The position numbers and the translations under genes are program-made. This document shows positions 47,997 to 59,893 of a DNA stretch of 64,000 nucleotides, piece after piece. The notes beneath the pieces were generated by a model that saw only the letters and a list, made by a program, of their open reading frames with translations, searched no databases and was not told where the DNA came from. Positions within the stretch are counted from its first letter, which is position 1. Each line of letters starts with the position of its first letter. The DNA is from an uncultured SAR86 cluster bacterium (GTDB lineage Bacteria > Pseudomonadota > Gammaproteobacteria > Magnimaribacterales > AG-339-G14). The DNA lies in the NCBI GenBank assembly GCA_902594855.1, contig CACJNS010000001.1:689335-753334 (forward strand), given 5' to 3'.

Positions 47997-48190
47997 TGGC
48001 TAAAAATCCATCTCACGCTGATTTAATGAAGGATCTAGAGAAAACAAGATCTGAATTATTAGATCTTAAACTAAAAAGTTCATCTGCTTCTCTTCAGCAG
48101 ACTCACCTTTTAAAAGAGAAAAAAAAGGCTGTTGCAAGAATTTTGACTTCGCTTAAACAACTTCAACAACAAGAGGATGCAAATGTCTGA
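47996..48190 (+). CDS. rpmC: ribosomal protein L29
   Basis: A 64-residue helical protein at the tunnel exit, near L23. Pattern: [21 protein letters not shown], then [13 protein letters not shown]. The last 8 bp overlap rpsQ. Confidence 0.93.
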   Translation: MAKNPSHADLMKDLEKTRSELLDLKLKSSSASLQQTHLLKEKKKAVARILTSLKQLQQQEDANV

Positions 48191-48440
48191 TAAAGCAATA
48201 AGAACAATGACAGGTATGGTTGTAAGTTGTAACTCTGACAAAACAGCAGTAGCAAAAATAGACAGAAAAGTTAAACACCCTAAATTAGGAAAAATAATTA
48301 CAAGATCCTCGAAGATAAGTTTTCATGATGAAGAAAATGTTTGTTCTCTTGGGGACAAAGTAACTATCAAAGAATGTCGACCAATTTCAAAAACAAAATC
48401 GTGGACTTTGGTAGAAATACTCAAAGAGGGTAAGTCATGA
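48183..48440 (+). CDS. rpsQ: ribosomal protein S17
   Basis: An 85-residue OB-fold 30S protein. [28 protein letters not shown] and [16 protein letters not shown] are conserved. I use ATG at 48183 (MSDKAIRT); an ATG 6 bp upstream adds two residues. It overlaps rplN by 4 bp. Confidence 0.94.
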   Translation: MSDKAIRTMTGMVVSCNSDKTAVAKIDRKVKHPKLGKIITRSSKISFHDEENVCSLGDKVTIKECRPISKTKSWTLVEILKEGKS

Positions 48441-48805
48441 TTCAAACAGAAACTATTTTAGAAGTTGCTGATAATAGCGGCGCCCGAAAAGTGATGTGTA
48501 TCAAAGTGCTTGGTGGATCTAAAAGACGTTACGCAAAAGTTGGCGACGTTATTAAAGTGGCAATTAAAGAAGCCATCCCAACAGGTAGGGTTAAAAAAGG
48601 CCAAGTTGCAGATGCAGTTGTAGTCAGAACTAAAAAGGATATTCGCAGAGAAGATGGATCAATCGTTAGATTTGATGACAATGCAGCAGTGCTCATAAAT
48701 AACCAACAACAACCAATTGGAACTAGGATTTTTGGTCCTGTTTCCAGAGAATTGAGATCAAATAATTTTATGAAAATAATTTCTCTAGCACCAGAGGTAA
48801 TCTAG
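48437..48805 (+). CDS. rplN: ribosomal protein L14
   Basis: A 122-residue 50S protein at the subunit interface. [22 protein letters not shown]-type start, [13 protein letters not shown] and the end [23 protein letters not shown]-type tail match the family at normal length. One-base overlap with rplX. Confidence 0.97.
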   Translation: MIQTETILEVADNSGARKVMCIKVLGGSKRRYAKVGDVIKVAIKEAIPTGRVKKGQVADAVVVRTKKDIRREDGSIVRFDDNAAVLINNQQQPIGTRIFGPVSRELRSNNFMKIISLAPEVI

Positions 48806-49116
48806 TGAATAAATTAAGAACTGGTGATGAAGTAATTGTGATTTCTGGAAAAGATAAAGGAAAAACTGGAACTCTAACTAAAATTAAAGGTGATAGATGT
48901 TTAGTGTCTGGAATAAAACTTGTAAAAAAACATGTAAAACCAAACCCTCAAATCAATGAACCCGGAGGGATTATTGAAAAGGAGTCCTTTATCAACATAT
49001 CCAATATTGCTTTTTACAATAGTAGTACAAAAAAGAGAGATAAATTACTAATTAATTCAGATGAGAAAAAAGGAAAGATTAGAGTTTCAAAATCAACAAA
49101 TAAGGAAGTTAAATAG
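48805..49116 (+). CDS. rplX: ribosomal protein L24 (GTG start)
   Basis: A 103-residue assembly initiator with an N-terminal KOW motif, [18 protein letters not shown], and the conserved [17 protein letters not shown]. The GTG start overlaps the rplN stop. Confidence 0.95.
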   Translation: MNKLRTGDEVIVISGKDKGKTGTLTKIKGDRCLVSGIKLVKKHVKPNPQINEPGGIIEKESFINISNIAFYNSSTKKRDKLLINSDEKKGKIRVSKSTNKEVK

Positions 49117-49118
49117 GA

Positions 49119-49661
49119 ATGTCTATTACTAAAACAAATTATCAGGATAACGTCGTAAGTTCACTTAAAGATGAGTTAGGCGTAAAAAGCTCCATGGCTG
49201 TTCCCAAAATTACAAAGGTCACAGTAAATATGGGGTTAGGACCGGATGCACTGAATAATCGAAAATCAGTTGATGATGCAATTGCAGATCTTGAATTAAT
49301 AGCAGGCCAAAAACCAATAAAGACTTTTGCAAGGAAGTCGGTAGCGAGTTTTAAAATAAGAGAAGGATTTCCAATTGGATGCAAAGTTACTTTAAGAGGT
49401 AACAGAATGTATGAATTTTTAGACAGGTTGTTGTCTATAGCAATTCCAAGGGAAAGAGATTTTAGAGGATTGAATCCAAAATCTTTTGACGGTCAAGGTA
49501 ATTACTCATTGGGAATAAAAGAACATATTATCTTCCCTGAAATTGATTATGACAAAGTAGAGAAAATACGCGGTATGGATATTTGTATTACAACCTCCGC
49601 CAATAATGATAAAGAAGGTTTTGCCCTATTATCAAAATTAAACTTCCCATTTAAAAGTTAA
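49119..49661 (+). CDS. rplE: ribosomal protein L5
   Basis: A 180-residue 5S rRNA-binding protein. [36 protein letters not shown] and the end loop [17 protein letters not shown] are diagnostic. Separated from rplX by 2 nt. Confidence 0.96.
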   Translation: MSITKTNYQDNVVSSLKDELGVKSSMAVPKITKVTVNMGLGPDALNNRKSVDDAIADLELIAGQKPIKTFARKSVASFKIREGFPIGCKVTLRGNRMYEFLDRLLSIAIPRERDFRGLNPKSFDGQGNYSLGIKEHIIFPEIDYDKVEKIRGMDICITTSANNDKEGFALLSKLNFPFKS

Positions 49662-49672
49662 AGGTAAAAATT

Positions 49673-49978
49673 ATGGCTAAAGTTTCAATGATTGCTAGAG
49701 AGAACAAAAGAATCAAGATGGTTCAAAAGTTTGCAAAAAAGAGAGAGGAGCTTAAAAGAGTTATCTCAGACATGAATCTATCTGATGAAGAAAGATATGA
49801 GGCAAGATTAAAACTTCAAAAACTTCCAAGAGATGCAAGTCCTGTTCGTCTCCAAAGAAGATGTCAAATAACTGGAAGACCGCATGCTGTTTACAGAAGG
49901 TTTGGTCTTTCAAGAAATAAATTAAGAGAATTGGCTATGAATGGAGATGTTCCAGGATTAGTTAAATCAAGTTGGTAG
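49673..49978 (+). CDS. rpsN: ribosomal protein S14 (zinc-independent form)
   Basis: A 101-residue S14. The C-terminal half [21 protein letters not shown] and [11 protein letters not shown] is the signature; only one Cys is present, so this is the long form without the CxxC zinc site. Confidence 0.96.
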   Translation: MAKVSMIARENKRIKMVQKFAKKREELKRVISDMNLSDEERYEARLKLQKLPRDASPVRLQRRCQITGRPHAVYRRFGLSRNKLRELAMNGDVPGLVKSSW

Positions 49979-49987
49979 AGGTTATCA

Positions 49988-50383
49988 ATGAGTATGCAAG
50001 ATCCAATTTCTGACATGATTTCTAGAGTGATGAATGCTCAAGCTAGAGGGCATGCAACAGTGAGCTTTTCATCTTCCAAAATTAAAAATGCCATTTGCTC
50101 AGTATTAGAGAAAGAAGGATTCATATCATCTTTTAAGATTGAGGGCGAGGAGAGTAAAAAAAATATTTTAGTTTCCCTCAAATACCATCAAGATTCACCG
50201 GTTATTAAAGAATTGAAAAGGATAAGCAAACCTGGATTAAGAAAATACTTTTCATCAAAAGAAATTCCTTCAGTCAGAAATGGTTTAGGGGTTGGAATCA
50301 TTACAACAAGTAAAGGAGTTTTGACAGACAAAGAAGCAAGAGAACATGGGGTAGGCGGAGAATTAATCTGCACTGTATTTTAA
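49988..50383 (+). CDS. rpsH: ribosomal protein S8
   Basis: A 131-residue 30S protein that in E. coli also represses the spc operon. QDPISDMISRVMNAQ and VRNGLGVGIITTSKGVLTDKEA are signatures. ATG at 49994 (MQDP) is an alternative start two codons in. Confidence 0.96.
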   Translation: MSMQDPISDMISRVMNAQARGHATVSFSSSKIKNAICSVLEKEGFISSFKIEGEESKKNILVSLKYHQDSPVIKELKRISKPGLRKYFSSKEIPSVRNGLGVGIITTSKGVLTDKEAREHGVGGELICTVF

Positions 50384-50385
50384 TT

Positions 50386-50919
50386 ATGGCCAGAAACACT
50401 GAGAGACCAATTCCAATTCAAGAAGGTATAGAAATATCCCTTGCTGAAAACTTACTTAAAGTTTCGGGTAAGAATGGAGACTTATCTATGTCTATTCATC
50501 CTTCAGTAATGGCTACCACTCCCGAGAAAGAACTACTATTTTCTCCTAAAGAAGAAACAAAGGAATCTATCGCAATGGTAGGGACAATGAGGGCTTTAGC
50601 AATAAATATGATTAAAGGAGTTTCAGACGGTTTTGAAAAAAAATTAGAAATTAATGGTGTTGGTTACAGAGCAAAGCTTTCTGGAGATAAATTGGAACTC
50701 TCACTAGGGTTCTCTCATCCAGTAATTTACCAACTACCTAAAGGGGTAAATGCCGACGTACCATCTCAAACTGAAGTTATTTTAAAGTCAGCTAATAAGC
50801 AACTTTTAGGAGAAACTGCTGCAAAAATTAGGTCATTTAGACCTCCAGAACCTTATAAAGGAAAAGGTGTTAAATATGCCGAAGAAAGAATCAAACGTAA
50901 AGAATCTAAGAAGGCTTAA
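50386..50919 (+). CDS. rplF: ribosomal protein L6
   Basis: A 177-residue protein with two similar domains near the GTPase centre. [24 protein letters not shown] and the final [19 protein letters not shown]-like segment identify it. Two bases from rpsH. Confidence 0.96.
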   Translation: MARNTERPIPIQEGIEISLAENLLKVSGKNGDLSMSIHPSVMATTPEKELLFSPKEETKESIAMVGTMRALAINMIKGVSDGFEKKLEINGVGYRAKLSGDKLELSLGFSHPVIYQLPKGVNADVPSQTEVILKSANKQLLGETAAKIRSFRPPEPYKGKGVKYAEERIKRKESKKA

Positions 50920-50921
50920 TC

Positions 50922-51272
50922 ATGAGTGATAAATTTACTGCAAGACAAAGAAGATCTAGAAAACTTAGATCTAAGACTAAAGAATTGAGTAATCATAGGT
51001 TATCTATTTTTAGATCCAATAATCAGATTTATGCTCAGGTCTTTTCTCCTGATGGAAAAGAAGTGCTTGCGTATGCTTCTTCTGCAGATAAAGAAGCAAA
51101 ACTTGATAAAGGTGGAAATCAAGAAGCTGCAAAAAAAGTTGGAGAATTGGTTGCTAAAAGAGCTATCGAGAAAGGCATTAAAAAGGTTACGTTTGATAGA
51201 TCGGGATATAAATATCATGGTCGTGTAAAGAGTCTTGCTGAATCAGCGCGTGAAGCAGGCTTAGAATTTTGA
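50922..51272 (+). CDS. rplR: ribosomal protein L18
   Basis: A 116-residue 5S rRNA-binding protein. The basic N-terminus ([14 protein letters not shown]) precedes [15 protein letters not shown], and [24 protein letters not shown] ends it. Normal length. Confidence 0.96.
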   Translation: MSDKFTARQRRSRKLRSKTKELSNHRLSIFRSNNQIYAQVFSPDGKEVLAYASSADKEAKLDKGGNQEAAKKVGELVAKRAIEKGIKKVTFDRSGYKYHGRVKSLAESAREAGLEF

Positions 51273-51278
51273 GGAATT

Positions 51279-51761
51279 ATGGAAGAAAATATAGATCAGT
51301 TTAGTAACGAAGCTCTAGAAGAAAAACTTGTAGGAGTTAATAGAGTAGCAAAAGTTGTAAAAGGTGGAAGAATCTTTGGGTTCACAGCCCTTACAGTTGT
51401 AGGAGATGGAGCAGGCAAGGTTGGCTTCGGAAGAGGAAAAGCCAGAGAAGTTCCTATGGCTATTCAAAAAGCATTAGAAAATGCTAGAAAAAATATGATC
51501 AAGATTGAACTTAAAGGTTCTACTCTCCATTACCCAGTTAAATCAACTCATGGAAGTTCCACTGTTTATATGCAACCGGCTTCTCCAGGTACGGGAGTCA
51601 TTGCAGGTGGTGCGATGCGAGCCGTCCTTGAGTTAGCTGGCATAAAAGATGTATTAGCCAAAACATATGGCTCAACCAATCCTATTAATGTTGTTAGAGC
51701 GACTGTGAAGGGATTAGCAAGCGTTGAATCACCGGAACAAGTTGCAGAAAGGAGATCATAA
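51279..51761 (+). CDS. rpsE: ribosomal protein S5
   Basis: A 160-residue decoding-fidelity protein. [21 protein letters not shown] and [23 protein letters not shown] are conserved; the dsRNA-binding-like N-terminal domain is intact. A GGAATT-type site precedes the ATG. Confidence 0.97.
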   Translation: MEENIDQFSNEALEEKLVGVNRVAKVVKGGRIFGFTALTVVGDGAGKVGFGRGKAREVPMAIQKALENARKNMIKIELKGSTLHYPVKSTHGSSTVYMQPASPGTGVIAGGAMRAVLELAGIKDVLAKTYGSTNPINVVRATVKGLASVESPEQVAERRS

Positions 51762-51770
51762 GAGGAAGAA

Positions 51771-51953
51771 ATGTCTAACGAAATGATTAGAGTTAAATTA
51801 AAGAGAGGTTTAGCAGGCTCGATGAAAAATCAGAGGCTCTCCGTAAGAGGATTGGGATTAAAAAAAATCAATCAAGTAGTTGAGGTTCAAAACACGCCTG
51901 AAAATCTAGGTATGATCAAGAAAGCTCATCATCTGCTGGAGGTCTTAGATTAA
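51771..51953 (+). CDS. rpmD: ribosomal protein L30
   Basis: A 60-residue 50S protein recognised by RVKLKRGLAGSMKNQRLSVRGLGLKKINQVVEV and the final MIKKAHHLLEV. rplO begins at the next base. Confidence 0.95.
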   Translation: MSNEMIRVKLKRGLAGSMKNQRLSVRGLGLKKINQVVEVQNTPENLGMIKKAHHLLEVLD

Positions 51954-52391
51954 ATGCTAAAACTTAATAACCTTCAAAGAACAAACAAAAATAAAGTCTC
52001 TAAGCGTATTGGTAGAGGAACAGGGTCTGGCTCAGGAAAAACATCAGGAAGAGGTCATAAAGGTCAAAAGGCTAGATCTGGAGCTTCAATAAGACCTGGA
52101 TTTGAGGGAGGTCAAATGCCTATCCAACAAAGACTTCCAAAGTTTGGATTCACTTCTAGACAAAAACCATACAGTACACATATAAAACTCAGAGATATAG
52201 AAAAGCTTTCTGAAGATCATATTACTTTAGAGGTTTTGAAGAAAAATAAAATCATTTCAAACAAGATAAAAAAAGTGAAGATCATCAACGGCGGCGAATT
52301 GACAAAAACAGTGAAAATTGAGGGTTTATCTGTTTCTAAATCTGTTAAGGAATTAATTAATAAATTAGGTGGAGAAATTATAAGTGGCTAG
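51954..52391 (+). CDS. rplO: ribosomal protein L15
   Basis: A 145-residue late-assembly 50S protein with the glycine-rich [21 protein letters not shown]-terminal extension and [18 protein letters not shown]. The 3' end overlaps secY by 8 bp. Confidence 0.95.
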   Translation: MLKLNNLQRTNKNKVSKRIGRGTGSGSGKTSGRGHKGQKARSGASIRPGFEGGQMPIQQRLPKFGFTSRQKPYSTHIKLRDIEKLSEDHITLEVLKKNKIISNKIKKVKIINGGELTKTVKIEGLSVSKSVKELINKLGGEIISG

Positions 52392-53691
52392 AAATCCTGC
52401 CAAATCATCTGGATTGTCTGAACTTTGGGCAAGGCTTAGATTTGTTCTTTACGCAATAATTATTTATAGGATTGGAACCCATATTCCTGTTCCAGGAATT
52501 GATCCTATGAAACTTTCTTCTTTATTTGATCAAAATCAAGGAACTCTTCTAGGTTTATTTAATATGTTTTCTGGAGGTGCGTTAGAAAGAATGAGCATCA
52601 TGGCTTTAAATGTTGTTCCCTACATCACTGCGGCTATTGTGATGAATCTATTAGAGGCGACAACTCCAAGCCTTAAAAAAATGTTTAGACAGGAAGGGGA
52701 AATTGGAAGAAGAAAAAGGACCAACTATGTTCGCCTAGGTACTTTAGGGCTTGCAATCATTCAATCGAGTGGTTTTGCGATAGCATTATCGAGTCAAGGG
52801 CTAGCTAGCACTCCTGGAAATATGTTTATTGTTACCGCAGTTATTTCTTTTGTTACTGGAACAATGTTTTTGGTATGGCTTGGGGAACAGGTAAATGAGA
52901 GAGGCATCGGAAATGGAATATCTCTTATTATTTTTGCCAGTATTGTTTCTGGATTGCCAAGAGCAATAGGCCAGTCATTTGAAGGAGCTAGACAAGGAGA
53001 AATTAACTTAATCGTACTTTTATCTGTAGCTCTTCTCGCAATATTGGCTATTGCTTTTATTGTTTGGGTAGAAAGGGCACAAAGAAGAGTTTCGGTTAAT
53101 TACGCTAAGAGACAAATCGGTAACCAGATGGCTATGGGTCAATCATCTCATGTTCCATTGAAAGTAAATATGTCAGGAGTAATTCCTGCGATCTTTGCTT
53201 CATCGATAGTTCTTTTTCCAGCCTCAATTAGTACTTGGTTTGGACAATCTGAAGGTTTTGAGTGGTTGCAAGAAATATCATTGGCTTTAAGTCCTGGGCA
53301 ACCCTTGTATGTAATAGTTTTTGCGGTTTTGATAGCTTATTTCTGTTTCTTTTATACCGCCATTCAATTTCCGGCAAAAGATATTTCAGATAATCTTAAA
53401 AGATCTGGAGGATTCTTACCTGGAATAAGGCCTGGCGATCAAACAGAAGGCTATATTGACAGTGTTATGTCTAGATTAACAGTATGGGGATCTATATACA
53501 TGATTGCAGTATGTTTACTTCCTCAATTCTTAATTGTTTCTGCAAATGTACCTTTTTATCTCGGGGGAACATCACTTTTAATTGCTGTGGTAGTAGTCAT
53601 GGACTTCATGGCTCAGGTACAATCGCACCTTTTATCTAGTCAATATGAGTCTTTAATGAAAAAAGCTAATTTAAAAAATTATAGAAGGTAA
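52384..53691 (+). CDS. secY: protein translocase subunit SecY (GTG start)
   Basis: A 435-residue, 10-helix channel of the Sec translocon. [13 protein letters not shown] is helix 1, [15 protein letters not shown] and [31 protein letters not shown] mark the cytoplasmic loops, and [12 protein letters not shown] lies near the C-terminus. Works with secE (29082) and secA (19006). Start GTG overlaps rplO. Confidence 0.97.
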   Translation: MARNPAKSSGLSELWARLRFVLYAIIIYRIGTHIPVPGIDPMKLSSLFDQNQGTLLGLFNMFSGGALERMSIMALNVVPYITAAIVMNLLEATTPSLKKMFRQEGEIGRRKRTNYVRLGTLGLAIIQSSGFAIALSSQGLASTPGNMFIVTAVISFVTGTMFLVWLGEQVNERGIGNGISLIIFASIVSGLPRAIGQSFEGARQGEINLIVLLSVALLAILAIAFIVWVERAQRRVSVNYAKRQIGNQMAMGQSSHVPLKVNMSGVIPAIFASSIVLFPASISTWFGQSEGFEWLQEISLALSPGQPLYVIVFAVLIAYFCFFYTAIQFPAKDISDNLKRSGGFLPGIRPGDQTEGYIDSVMSRLTVWGSIYMIAVCLLPQFLIVSANVPFYLGGTSLLIAVVVVMDFMAQVQSHLLSSQYESLMKKANLKNYRR

Positions 53692-53693
53692 TT

Positions 53694-53810
53694 ATGAAAG
53701 TAAGAGCTTCAGTAAAAAAAATGTGTAAGGATTGCAAGATAATCAAAAGGCACGGCACCGTTTTTGTTATCTGCAGCAATGAACCAAGACACAAACAGAG
53801 GCAGGGGTAA
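53694..53810 (+). CDS. rpmJ: ribosomal protein L36
   Basis: A 38-residue protein: [17 protein letters not shown], then the conserved RHGTVFVIC and PRHKQRQG. Cys11, Cys14, Cys27 and His33 form the zinc ribbon, so this is the zinc-containing form. Lies 2 nt after secY and 5 nt before rpsM. Identified by translation of the gap. Confidence 0.96.
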   Translation: MKVRASVKKMCKDCKIIKRHGTVFVICSNEPRHKQRQG

Positions 53811-53815
53811 TAAAT

Positions 53816-54172
53816 ATGGCTAGGGTAGCAGGTGTAAATATTCCAGATAAAAAACAAGCTTGGGTTTCTTTAACTCATATTTTTGGTATCGGCAGAACGA
53901 GAGCGTTATCTATTTGTGATCAATTGGGGATTGAAAAAACTTCTTTGATCGGAAGTTTAAGCGAGGAAGATTTAGAAAAACTTCGAAAAGCTGTAAATGA
54001 GTTTCTTGTAGAAGGAGATTTAAGAAGAGAAATAAGTACCAATATAAAAAGACTTATGGATTTAGGAACTTTGAGAGGAATGAGGCACAGGAAACATTTA
54101 CCTGTTAGAGGACAAAGAACAAAAACTAACGCTAGAACCAGAAAAGGGCCTAGAAAACCTATTAGAAGATAA
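53816..54172 (+). CDS. rpsM: ribosomal protein S13
   Basis: A 118-residue 30S head protein. [25 protein letters not shown] at the N-terminus and [25 protein letters not shown] at the basic C-terminus, which contacts P-site tRNA. Starts the alpha operon; the gap before it is too short for a separate leader. Confidence 0.97.
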   Translation: MARVAGVNIPDKKQAWVSLTHIFGIGRTRALSICDQLGIEKTSLIGSLSEEDLEKLRKAVNEFLVEGDLRREISTNIKRLMDLGTLRGMRHRKHLPVRGQRTKTNARTRKGPRKPIRR

Positions 54173-54174
54173 AT

Positions 54175-54561
54175 ATGGCAAAACAAGGGACAAAATCTAA
54201 AAAAAATAGCCGAACATACAACGATGCTGTTGCGCATATATACGCTACATTTAATAACACCATCATCAATATTACGGACAAACAGGGAAATACATTAACT
54301 TGGGCAAGTGCTGGTGGATCAGGTTTTAAAGGATCAAGAAAAAGTACACCTTTTGCGGCTCAGGTGGCAGCTTCCAAAGCCGGAGATGCTGCTAAAAACT
54401 TCGGAATAAGCAATTTGGAAATTGAAGTTTCCGGACCTGGAGCAGGTCGAGAATCAGCGGTAAGAGCTTTGAATGGTTGCGGTTTTAAGATTACAAAAAT
54501 TTCGGATGTAACTCCTATTCCTCACAATGGGTGTCGTCCTCCAAAAAAGAGAAGGGTGTAA
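54175..54561 (+). CDS. rpsK: ribosomal protein S11
   Basis: A 128-residue platform protein near the mRNA exit. [33 protein letters not shown] and the end [13 protein letters not shown] are invariant signatures. Two bases after rpsM. Confidence 0.98.
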   Translation: MAKQGTKSKKNSRTYNDAVAHIYATFNNTIINITDKQGNTLTWASAGGSGFKGSRKSTPFAAQVAASKAGDAAKNFGISNLEIEVSGPGAGRESAVRALNGCGFKITKISDVTPIPHNGCRPPKKRRV

Positions 54562-54562
54562 A

Positions 54563-55183
54563 GTGGCAAGATATAGAGGACCAAGAAATAAATTATCTCG
54601 TAGGGAAGGGACTGATCTGCTTTTAACAAGTGGGTATAGGTCATACGAATCCAAAATTAGATCTGAAAATCCTCCTGGACATCATGGAGCAAAAAGAATA
54701 AGAACTTCAGACTATGGTTTGCAGTTGAGAGAAAAGCAAAAAGTAAAAAGAATGTATGGAGTTTTAGAAAGACAATTTAGAAATTACTATAAGGCTGCAG
54801 CTAGTAGCAGAGGTGAGACTGGAACAAATCTCCTTCAATTTTTGGAGGCTAGATTGGATAACGTGGTCTATAGAATGGGATTTGCTGCTACTCGTGCCGA
54901 AGCAAGACAATTGGTTAATCATAAGTCAGTTTTGGTTAATGGAAAAAAAGTAAACATTCCTTCTTATCAAGTAGCGGAAGGCGATGAGATAAGTATTTCT
55001 GAGAAATCAAGAAATCAAAAAAGAATTTCTCAATCTTTTGAGATTTTTAAAACAAGAGAGCCTTGTGAATGGATTGAGGTTAACCACGATAACTTTTCAG
55101 GCATTTACAAAAATACTCCTGACAGAGATTTGCTTAGCAGTGAAATTAATGAAAGTTTTATTGTTGAGCTCTATTCAAGATAA
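54563..55183 (+). CDS. rpsD: ribosomal protein S4 (GTG start)
   Basis: A 206-residue 16S 5'-domain assembly protein and, in E. coli, repressor of this operon. GTG at 54563 gives the standard [18 protein letters not shown]; a longer reading from 54527 overlaps rpsK. The S4 RNA-binding motif is [21 protein letters not shown]. It lacks N-terminal zinc cysteines. Confidence 0.96.
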   Translation: MARYRGPRNKLSRREGTDLLLTSGYRSYESKIRSENPPGHHGAKRIRTSDYGLQLREKQKVKRMYGVLERQFRNYYKAAASSRGETGTNLLQFLEARLDNVVYRMGFAATRAEARQLVNHKSVLVNGKKVNIPSYQVAEGDEISISEKSRNQKRISQSFEIFKTREPCEWIEVNHDNFSGIYKNTPDRDLLSSEINESFIVELYSR

Positions 55184-55201
55184 TTTTAAAGAGGATATTC
55201 T

Positions 55202-56194
55202 ATGACAGATAATTTCGATATGATCAAAGACTTCTTAACTCCCAAAGAAATTTTGGTAGAAGAAGTTGATTCAAACAATTCAAAAATAGTATTAGAACCT
55301 CTTGAAAGAGGCTTTGGACACACCTTGGGGAATGCTCTTAGAAGGATAATTTTATCTTCAATCCCTGGTGCAGCGGTTTCAGAAGCAAAAATTAATGGGG
55401 TTCTCCACGAGTTTGGCTCTATTGATGGAGTTAAAGAGGATGTCATTAATATCCTTTTAAATTTAAAAGGTCTTTCTGTGAGACTTTCAGATCAAGAAGA
55501 AGTCGAAATATCAGTGAACAAGTCAGGATCGGGAGATATCAAAGGTAGTGATTTTGAACTTCCTGCTGGAGTTGAGATTGTAAATCCTGATCACGTAGTT
55601 GCTACTCTCGCTGACAAAGGCTCCCTCGAGATGACGGCAAAAGTTACTAAAGGAAGGGGTTATGTTCCTGTAGATATCATAGCTTTGGCCGAGAGCGAAG
55701 ATACTGAGGTTGGTTCACTAAAGATTGATGCTTCATACAGTCCAATTAAAAAAGTTTCTTATTCAGTTGAAAATGCAAGGGTAGAAAATAGAACTGACCT
55801 AGACAAGCTTATTCTTGAGGTTGAAACCAATGGAACAATCGATCCTGAAGAGATTGTGAGGTTAGCAGCGACTATTTTACAAAGACAATTAATGGCTTTT
55901 GCTGAATTAGGGTTTGAAACCGAAGAACCAGAGGAAGATGAAACTCCTCCTGTTGATCCAATTATGCTGAGGCCTGTAGATGAACTTGAATTAACAGTGA
56001 GATCAGCCAATTGTTTAAAAGTAGAAAAGATCCATTATATTGGAGACTTAGTAACCCGAAAGGAATCTGATCTTTTAAGAACTCCTAATCTAGGTAGAAA
56101 GTCACTTAATGAAATCAAAGAAGTTCTAGCAGCTAGAGGATTATCTTTAGGTTTAGAGCTAGAAAATTGGCCCCCGTCAAATGTTGAAGGTTAA
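55202..56194 (+). CDS. rpoA: RNA polymerase subunit alpha
   Basis: A 330-residue subunit. The N-terminal assembly domain has [25 protein letters not shown]; an acidic linker ([10 protein letters not shown]) joins the C-terminal domain, which binds UP elements and activators ([33 protein letters not shown]). AGAGGA precedes the ATG. Confidence 0.98.
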   Translation: MTDNFDMIKDFLTPKEILVEEVDSNNSKIVLEPLERGFGHTLGNALRRIILSSIPGAAVSEAKINGVLHEFGSIDGVKEDVINILLNLKGLSVRLSDQEEVEISVNKSGSGDIKGSDFELPAGVEIVNPDHVVATLADKGSLEMTAKVTKGRGYVPVDIIALAESEDTEVGSLKIDASYSPIKKVSYSVENARVENRTDLDKLILEVETNGTIDPEEIVRLAATILQRQLMAFAELGFETEEPEEDETPPVDPIMLRPVDELELTVRSANCLKVEKIHYIGDLVTRKESDLLRTPNLGRKSLNEIKEVLAARGLSLGLELENWPPSNVEG

Positions 56195-56197
56195 TAG

Positions 56198-56590
56198 ATG
56201 AGACACCAAAAAACAGGAAGAAAATTTGGTCGCACAAGCGATCAGAGAAAAGCTATGTTTAAAAACATGGTTATTTCTTTGATTGAGACTGAATCTATAA
56301 AAACCACTGTTCCAAAGGCAAAAGAACTCAGAGGTGTCTTTGAGCCATTAGTTACATTGGCTAAAGTAGATTCTGTTGCCAACAGAAGAAGAGCCTTTTC
56401 AAAACTGAGAAATGATTCTGCGGTTGGAAAACTTTTTTCAGACCTAGGACCTAGATTTAAAGACAGACCTGGCGGATATCTCAGAATCATTAAGATGGGA
56501 CCAAGACCCGGTGACGCAGCCCCAATGGCTTTTGTAGAGCTTACCGATAAGTCTGAGGATTCTTCTGAAGAGATATCTCAAGAAGATTAA
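56198..56590 (+). CDS. rplQ: ribosomal protein L17
   Basis: A 130-residue 50S protein. [21 protein letters not shown] at the N-terminus is diagnostic; a Ser/Asp/Glu-rich tail ([11 protein letters not shown]) extends past the usual end. It closes the long r-protein cluster and shares TTAA with the convergent uvrA stop. Confidence 0.96.
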   Translation: MRHQKTGRKFGRTSDQRKAMFKNMVISLIETESIKTTVPKAKELRGVFEPLVTLAKVDSVANRRRAFSKLRNDSAVGKLFSDLGPRFKDRPGGYLRIIKMGPRPGDAAPMAFVELTDKSEDSSEEISQED

Positions 56591-59400
56591 TTCAACATTT
56601 CCTTCAGAAATCTCCCAGTATGAGATTTTTTAATTTTTGAAATTTCTTCTGGAGTTCCTTCTCCAATAATTTCTCCGCCACCCGATCCCCCTTCCGGGCC
56701 AAGATCTATTATCCAATCAGAATTAACAATCACATCTAAGTTATGTTCGATAATGACAACAGTATTGCCTTGTTCATTCAATTTATTGATCACTTTTAAT
56801 AGTAGGTTTACATCATGGAAATGAAGACCAGTTGTTGGTTCGTCTAATAGATAAAGAGTATCCCCGGTGGCTACCTTGCCAAGCTCTTTAGCAAGTTTTA
56901 CTCTTTGGGCTTCTCCTCCAGATAACGTTGTAGCGGGCTGGCCAATTTTTATATAACTCAATCCCACATCATAAAGAGTTTGTAATTTTCTTTTGATGGT
57001 TGGAATCGAATCAAAAAATTTCAAGGATTCTTCAACGTTCATATCAAGAACCTCAAAGATGTTTTTCCCCTTGAATTTAACCTCAAGCGTTTCTTTGTTG
57101 TATCTTTTTCCATCACAAACATCACATTTAACATAGACGTCAGGCAGAAAATGCATTTCTACCTTAATTAAACCATCTCCTTGACAAGTTTCACATCTGC
57201 CACCTTTAACATTGAAGCTGAATCTTCCTGGCTTATAGCCTCGAGCTCTTGCCTCCTCCGTTTCTGAAAACAGCTCTCTGATAGGCGTGAATATTCCTGT
57301 GTAAGTAACAGGATTTGATCTTGGAGTCCTTCCTATTGGGGACTGACTAATCTCAATAATTTTATCTAATTTTTTTTCACCTGAAATATTTTCAAATTCT
57401 TGACAGTCATAGTTAGATTTTTGAATCTTATTTGCCAAAGCAGGATATAAAGTTTGATTAATCAGAGTAGATTTTCCAGAACCCGAAACTCCAGTAATGC
57501 TGATAATTTTTCCCAAAGGTAAATTTAAATTAACATTCTTGAGATTGTTCCCATTGCAACCCTTAATACAAAGAGAACCTTTTTCAGATTTCTCAAATTT
57601 ATCAATCTTTATAGCTTTTTTCCCGGATAAATATTGTCCGGTTAACGAACTTTCTTGCTTAAGGATTTCTTTATAATTGCCCGCAAAACTGACAAACCCT
57701 CCATGAATACCTGCCCCTGGACCGATATCAATAATATGATCAGCACATTCTATTGTCTCTTTATCATGCTCAACGACGATAACTGTATTTCCTAAATCTT
57801 TTAATCTAAACAAAGTAGATAAAAGTCTCTTATTATCTCTTTGGTGAAGGCCAATTGATGGTTCATCAAGAATGTATGTAACTCCAACGAGCCCAGCACC
57901 TATTTGACTGGCAAGTCTTATTCTTTGTGCTTCTCCCCCGCTCAAAGTTTCGGCGCTTCTTGATAATGTTAGATAATTAAGCCCGACATCAGATAGAAAT
58001 TTTAATCTTTCTTTCAGCTCTTTTACTACCTTCTCTGCAATTGCTCCCTTTTTGCCCTTTAAATTCAAGTTATTGAAAAAATCAAGGCAATCATCAATGG
58101 TCATGTTTGTTATATCCCAAAGCTCTTTACCATCTATCTTCACAGATCTTGCCTCTTTATTTAATCTTGAGCCTTCGCATGACATACAAACAGTATTGGT
58201 CATATATTTGGATAAATACTCTCTAGAAAAAGCTGATTCACTCTCTCTAAATCTTCTATCAATATTATTAAGCACACCTTCGAAAGGTTTAAATGATTCT
58301 CTGAGATTCCCTCTTTTAGAAACATAACTAAAATCTATAATTTCACCTGAACTACCATTCAGTATTTTTTCTTTTATATTTTCAGATAAATCCTCGAAGG
58401 GTTCGTCCAAGGAAATGCCATAGTGTTTTGCTACTCTGTTGAGAAGATAGTGATGATACATCTGACTTGAATCCCATCCCTCAATTGCTCCTTGATTTAA
58501 GCTTAATTCAGGTCTCACAATAACTTTTCTTCTATCAACTTGTGACTTCTGACCTAATCCATCGCAATCATCGCAAGCTCCAGAAGGGCTATTGAAAGAA
58601 AAAAGCCTAGGTTCCAATGAAGCAATGCTGAAACCACATTCGGTGCAGGCCATTTTTGTTGAAAATGTTATGTCTTTTTTAGATTCATCGAGGAAAGAAA
58701 TAGTTACTATTCCATCTGACTCTCTCAACGCAGTTTCTATTGATTCAGATAATCTTGATTTATTTTTCTTCGAAATAGATAGCCTATCAATGACAATATC
58801 AATATCGTGTTTTTTATTTTTATTAAGTTGAGGGAGATTATCCAGATCAATGATTTCTCCATTAATTTTTGCCCTAATAAATCCTCGCACCTTAAGGTCG
58901 TTAAGTAGGATTAAGTGCTCACCTTTTTGTTGGCTTACTATAGGACACAAGATAATAGCTCTCTCATTTTCCTCATCTTTAAAAAGTTTATCGACTATCT
59001 GATCGATGCTTTGAGATTCAAGGGAGATTCCATGATCTGGACAAAAAGGGGTGCCGACCCTTGCATAAAGCAGTCTCAAATAGTCATATATTTCAGTAAC
59101 GGTCCCAACTGTAGACCTTGGATTATGAGATGTGGATTTTTGTTCTATTGAAATAGCCGGGGACAAACCATTTATATGATCGACATCAGGCTTATCCATA
59201 ACTGACAAAAATTGTCTCGCATAAGAAGACAATGATTCAACATACCTTCTTTGACCTTCAGCATATAAAGTATCAAATGCTAAAGAAGACTTTCCTGATC
59301 CAGAAAGCCCTGTAATAACGGTAAGTTTATCTCGAGGAATTATTACATCGATGTTTTTAAGATTGTGCTGTTTAGCACCTTTGACTTCGATATTTTTCAT
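56587..59400 (-). CDS. uvrA: excinuclease ABC subunit A
   Basis: A 937-residue damage-sensing ABC ATPase of nucleotide excision repair. [26 protein letters not shown] is the first Walker [11 protein letters not shown] the second; LSGGEAQR occurs twice, as ABC signatures. Zinc modules CTECGFS...CDDCDGLG and CETCQGDG...CDVCDGKRY are complete. Divergent from ssb, as in Pseudomonas and other relatives. Confidence 0.98.
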   Translation of the reverse strand: MKNIEVKGAKQHNLKNIDVIIPRDKLTVITGLSGSGKSSLAFDTLYAEGQRRYVESLSSYARQFLSVMDKPDVDHINGLSPAISIEQKSTSHNPRSTVGTVTEIYDYLRLLYARVGTPFCPDHGISLESQSIDQIVDKLFKDEENERAIILCPIVSQQKGEHLILLNDLKVRGFIRAKINGEIIDLDNLPQLNKNKKHDIDIVIDRLSISKKNKSRLSESIETALRESDGIVTISFLDESKKDITFSTKMACTECGFSIASLEPRLFSFNSPSGACDDCDGLGQKSQVDRRKVIVRPELSLNQGAIEGWDSSQMYHHYLLNRVAKHYGISLDEPFEDLSENIKEKILNGSSGEIIDFSYVSKRGNLRESFKPFEGVLNNIDRRFRESESAFSREYLSKYMTNTVCMSCEGSRLNKEARSVKIDGKELWDITNMTIDDCLDFFNNLNLKGKKGAIAEKVVKELKERLKFLSDVGLNYLTLSRSAETLSGGEAQRIRLASQIGAGLVGVTYILDEPSIGLHQRDNKRLLSTLFRLKDLGNTVIVVEHDKETIECADHIIDIGPGAGIHGGFVSFAGNYKEILKQESSLTGQYLSGKKAIKIDKFEKSEKGSLCIKGCNGNNLKNVNLNLPLGKIISITGVSGSGKSTLINQTLYPALANKIQKSNYDCQEFENISGEKKLDKIIEISQSPIGRTPRSNPVTYTGIFTPIRELFSETEEARARGYKPGRFSFNVKGGRCETCQGDGLIKVEMHFLPDVYVKCDVCDGKRYNKETLEVKFKGKNIFEVLDMNVEESLKFFDSIPTIKRKLQTLYDVGLSYIKIGQPATTLSGGEAQRVKLAKELGKVATGDTLYLLDEPTTGLHFHDVNLLLKVINKLNEQGNTVVIIEHNLDVIVNSDWIIDLGPEGGSGGGEIIGEGTPEEISKIKKSHTGRFLKEMLN

Positions 59401-59428
59401 TTATTTATAAATAGTCTTACAGATGGAT

Positions 59429-59434
59429 TATAAT
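59429..59434 (+). promoter_or_regulatory. -10 box of the ssb promoter
   Basis: A perfect TATAAT, 27 bp before the ssb ATG, in the 61-bp uvrA-ssb gap. No convincing -35 and no LexA (SOS) box was found. Confidence 0.4.
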
Positions 59435-59461
59435 GAATTTAAATTAAAATTAAGGTGCATT

Positions 59462-59893
59462 ATGGCTCGAAGCGGAATAAATAAGGTTATATTAGTTGGT
59501 AATCTCGGGAAAGATCCTGATATGAGATATACGGCGGGAGGAGATGCAGTTGCAAATTTGAGTATCGCTACATCTGAAAGCTGGAATGATAATCAAACCG
59601 GAGAAAAAAAGGAAAAAACTGAGTGGCATAGAGTTGTTTTTTTTAGAAGAATTGCAGAAGTTTGTGGGGAGTATTTAAAAAAAGGTTCCTCTGTTTATAT
59701 TGAGGGATCATTAAGAACGAGAGATTGGGAAGACGATCAAGGAAATAAGAGATATACAACAGAGATTATTGGGAGAGAAATGCAAATGTTAGGAGGACGA
59801 AGATCTGAAGATAATATGGATCAGAGCCCTCAGATGAATAGCTCTAGTCCTCAACCTGAGGAGGGGCTCATAGACGATGAAATTCCTTTTTAG
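59462..59893 (+). CDS. ssb: single-stranded DNA-binding protein
   Basis: A 143-residue OB-fold protein. [23 protein letters not shown] at the N-terminus and W/F DNA-stacking residues in WHRVVFF are present. The tail IDDEIPF is the acidic tip that recruits repair and replication partners. ATG at 59462 follows AAGGTG; a longer start at 59423 lies within the -10 region and is rejected. Shares TTAG with the fabB stop. Confidence 0.96.
   Translation: MARSGINKVILVGNLGKDPDMRYTAGGDAVANLSIATSESWNDNQTGEKKEKTEWHRVVFFRRIAEVCGEYLKKGSSVYIEGSLRTRDWEDDQGNKRYTTEIIGREMQMLGGRRSEDNMDQSPQMNSSSPQPEEGLIDDEIPF

Noticed and set aside
53692-53815. S4-responsive alpha-operon leader before rpsM
   Set aside because: The space is occupied by rpmJ and only 5 nt remain, so the E. 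coli-type pseudoknot is not possible there as a free leader.
54527-54562. Longer S4 start
   Set aside because: It overlaps rpsK out of frame; GTG at 54563 gives ARYRGP as in all S4.
59423-59461. Longer SSB start
   Set aside because: It contains the promoter -10 box and adds 13 residues foreign to the family.
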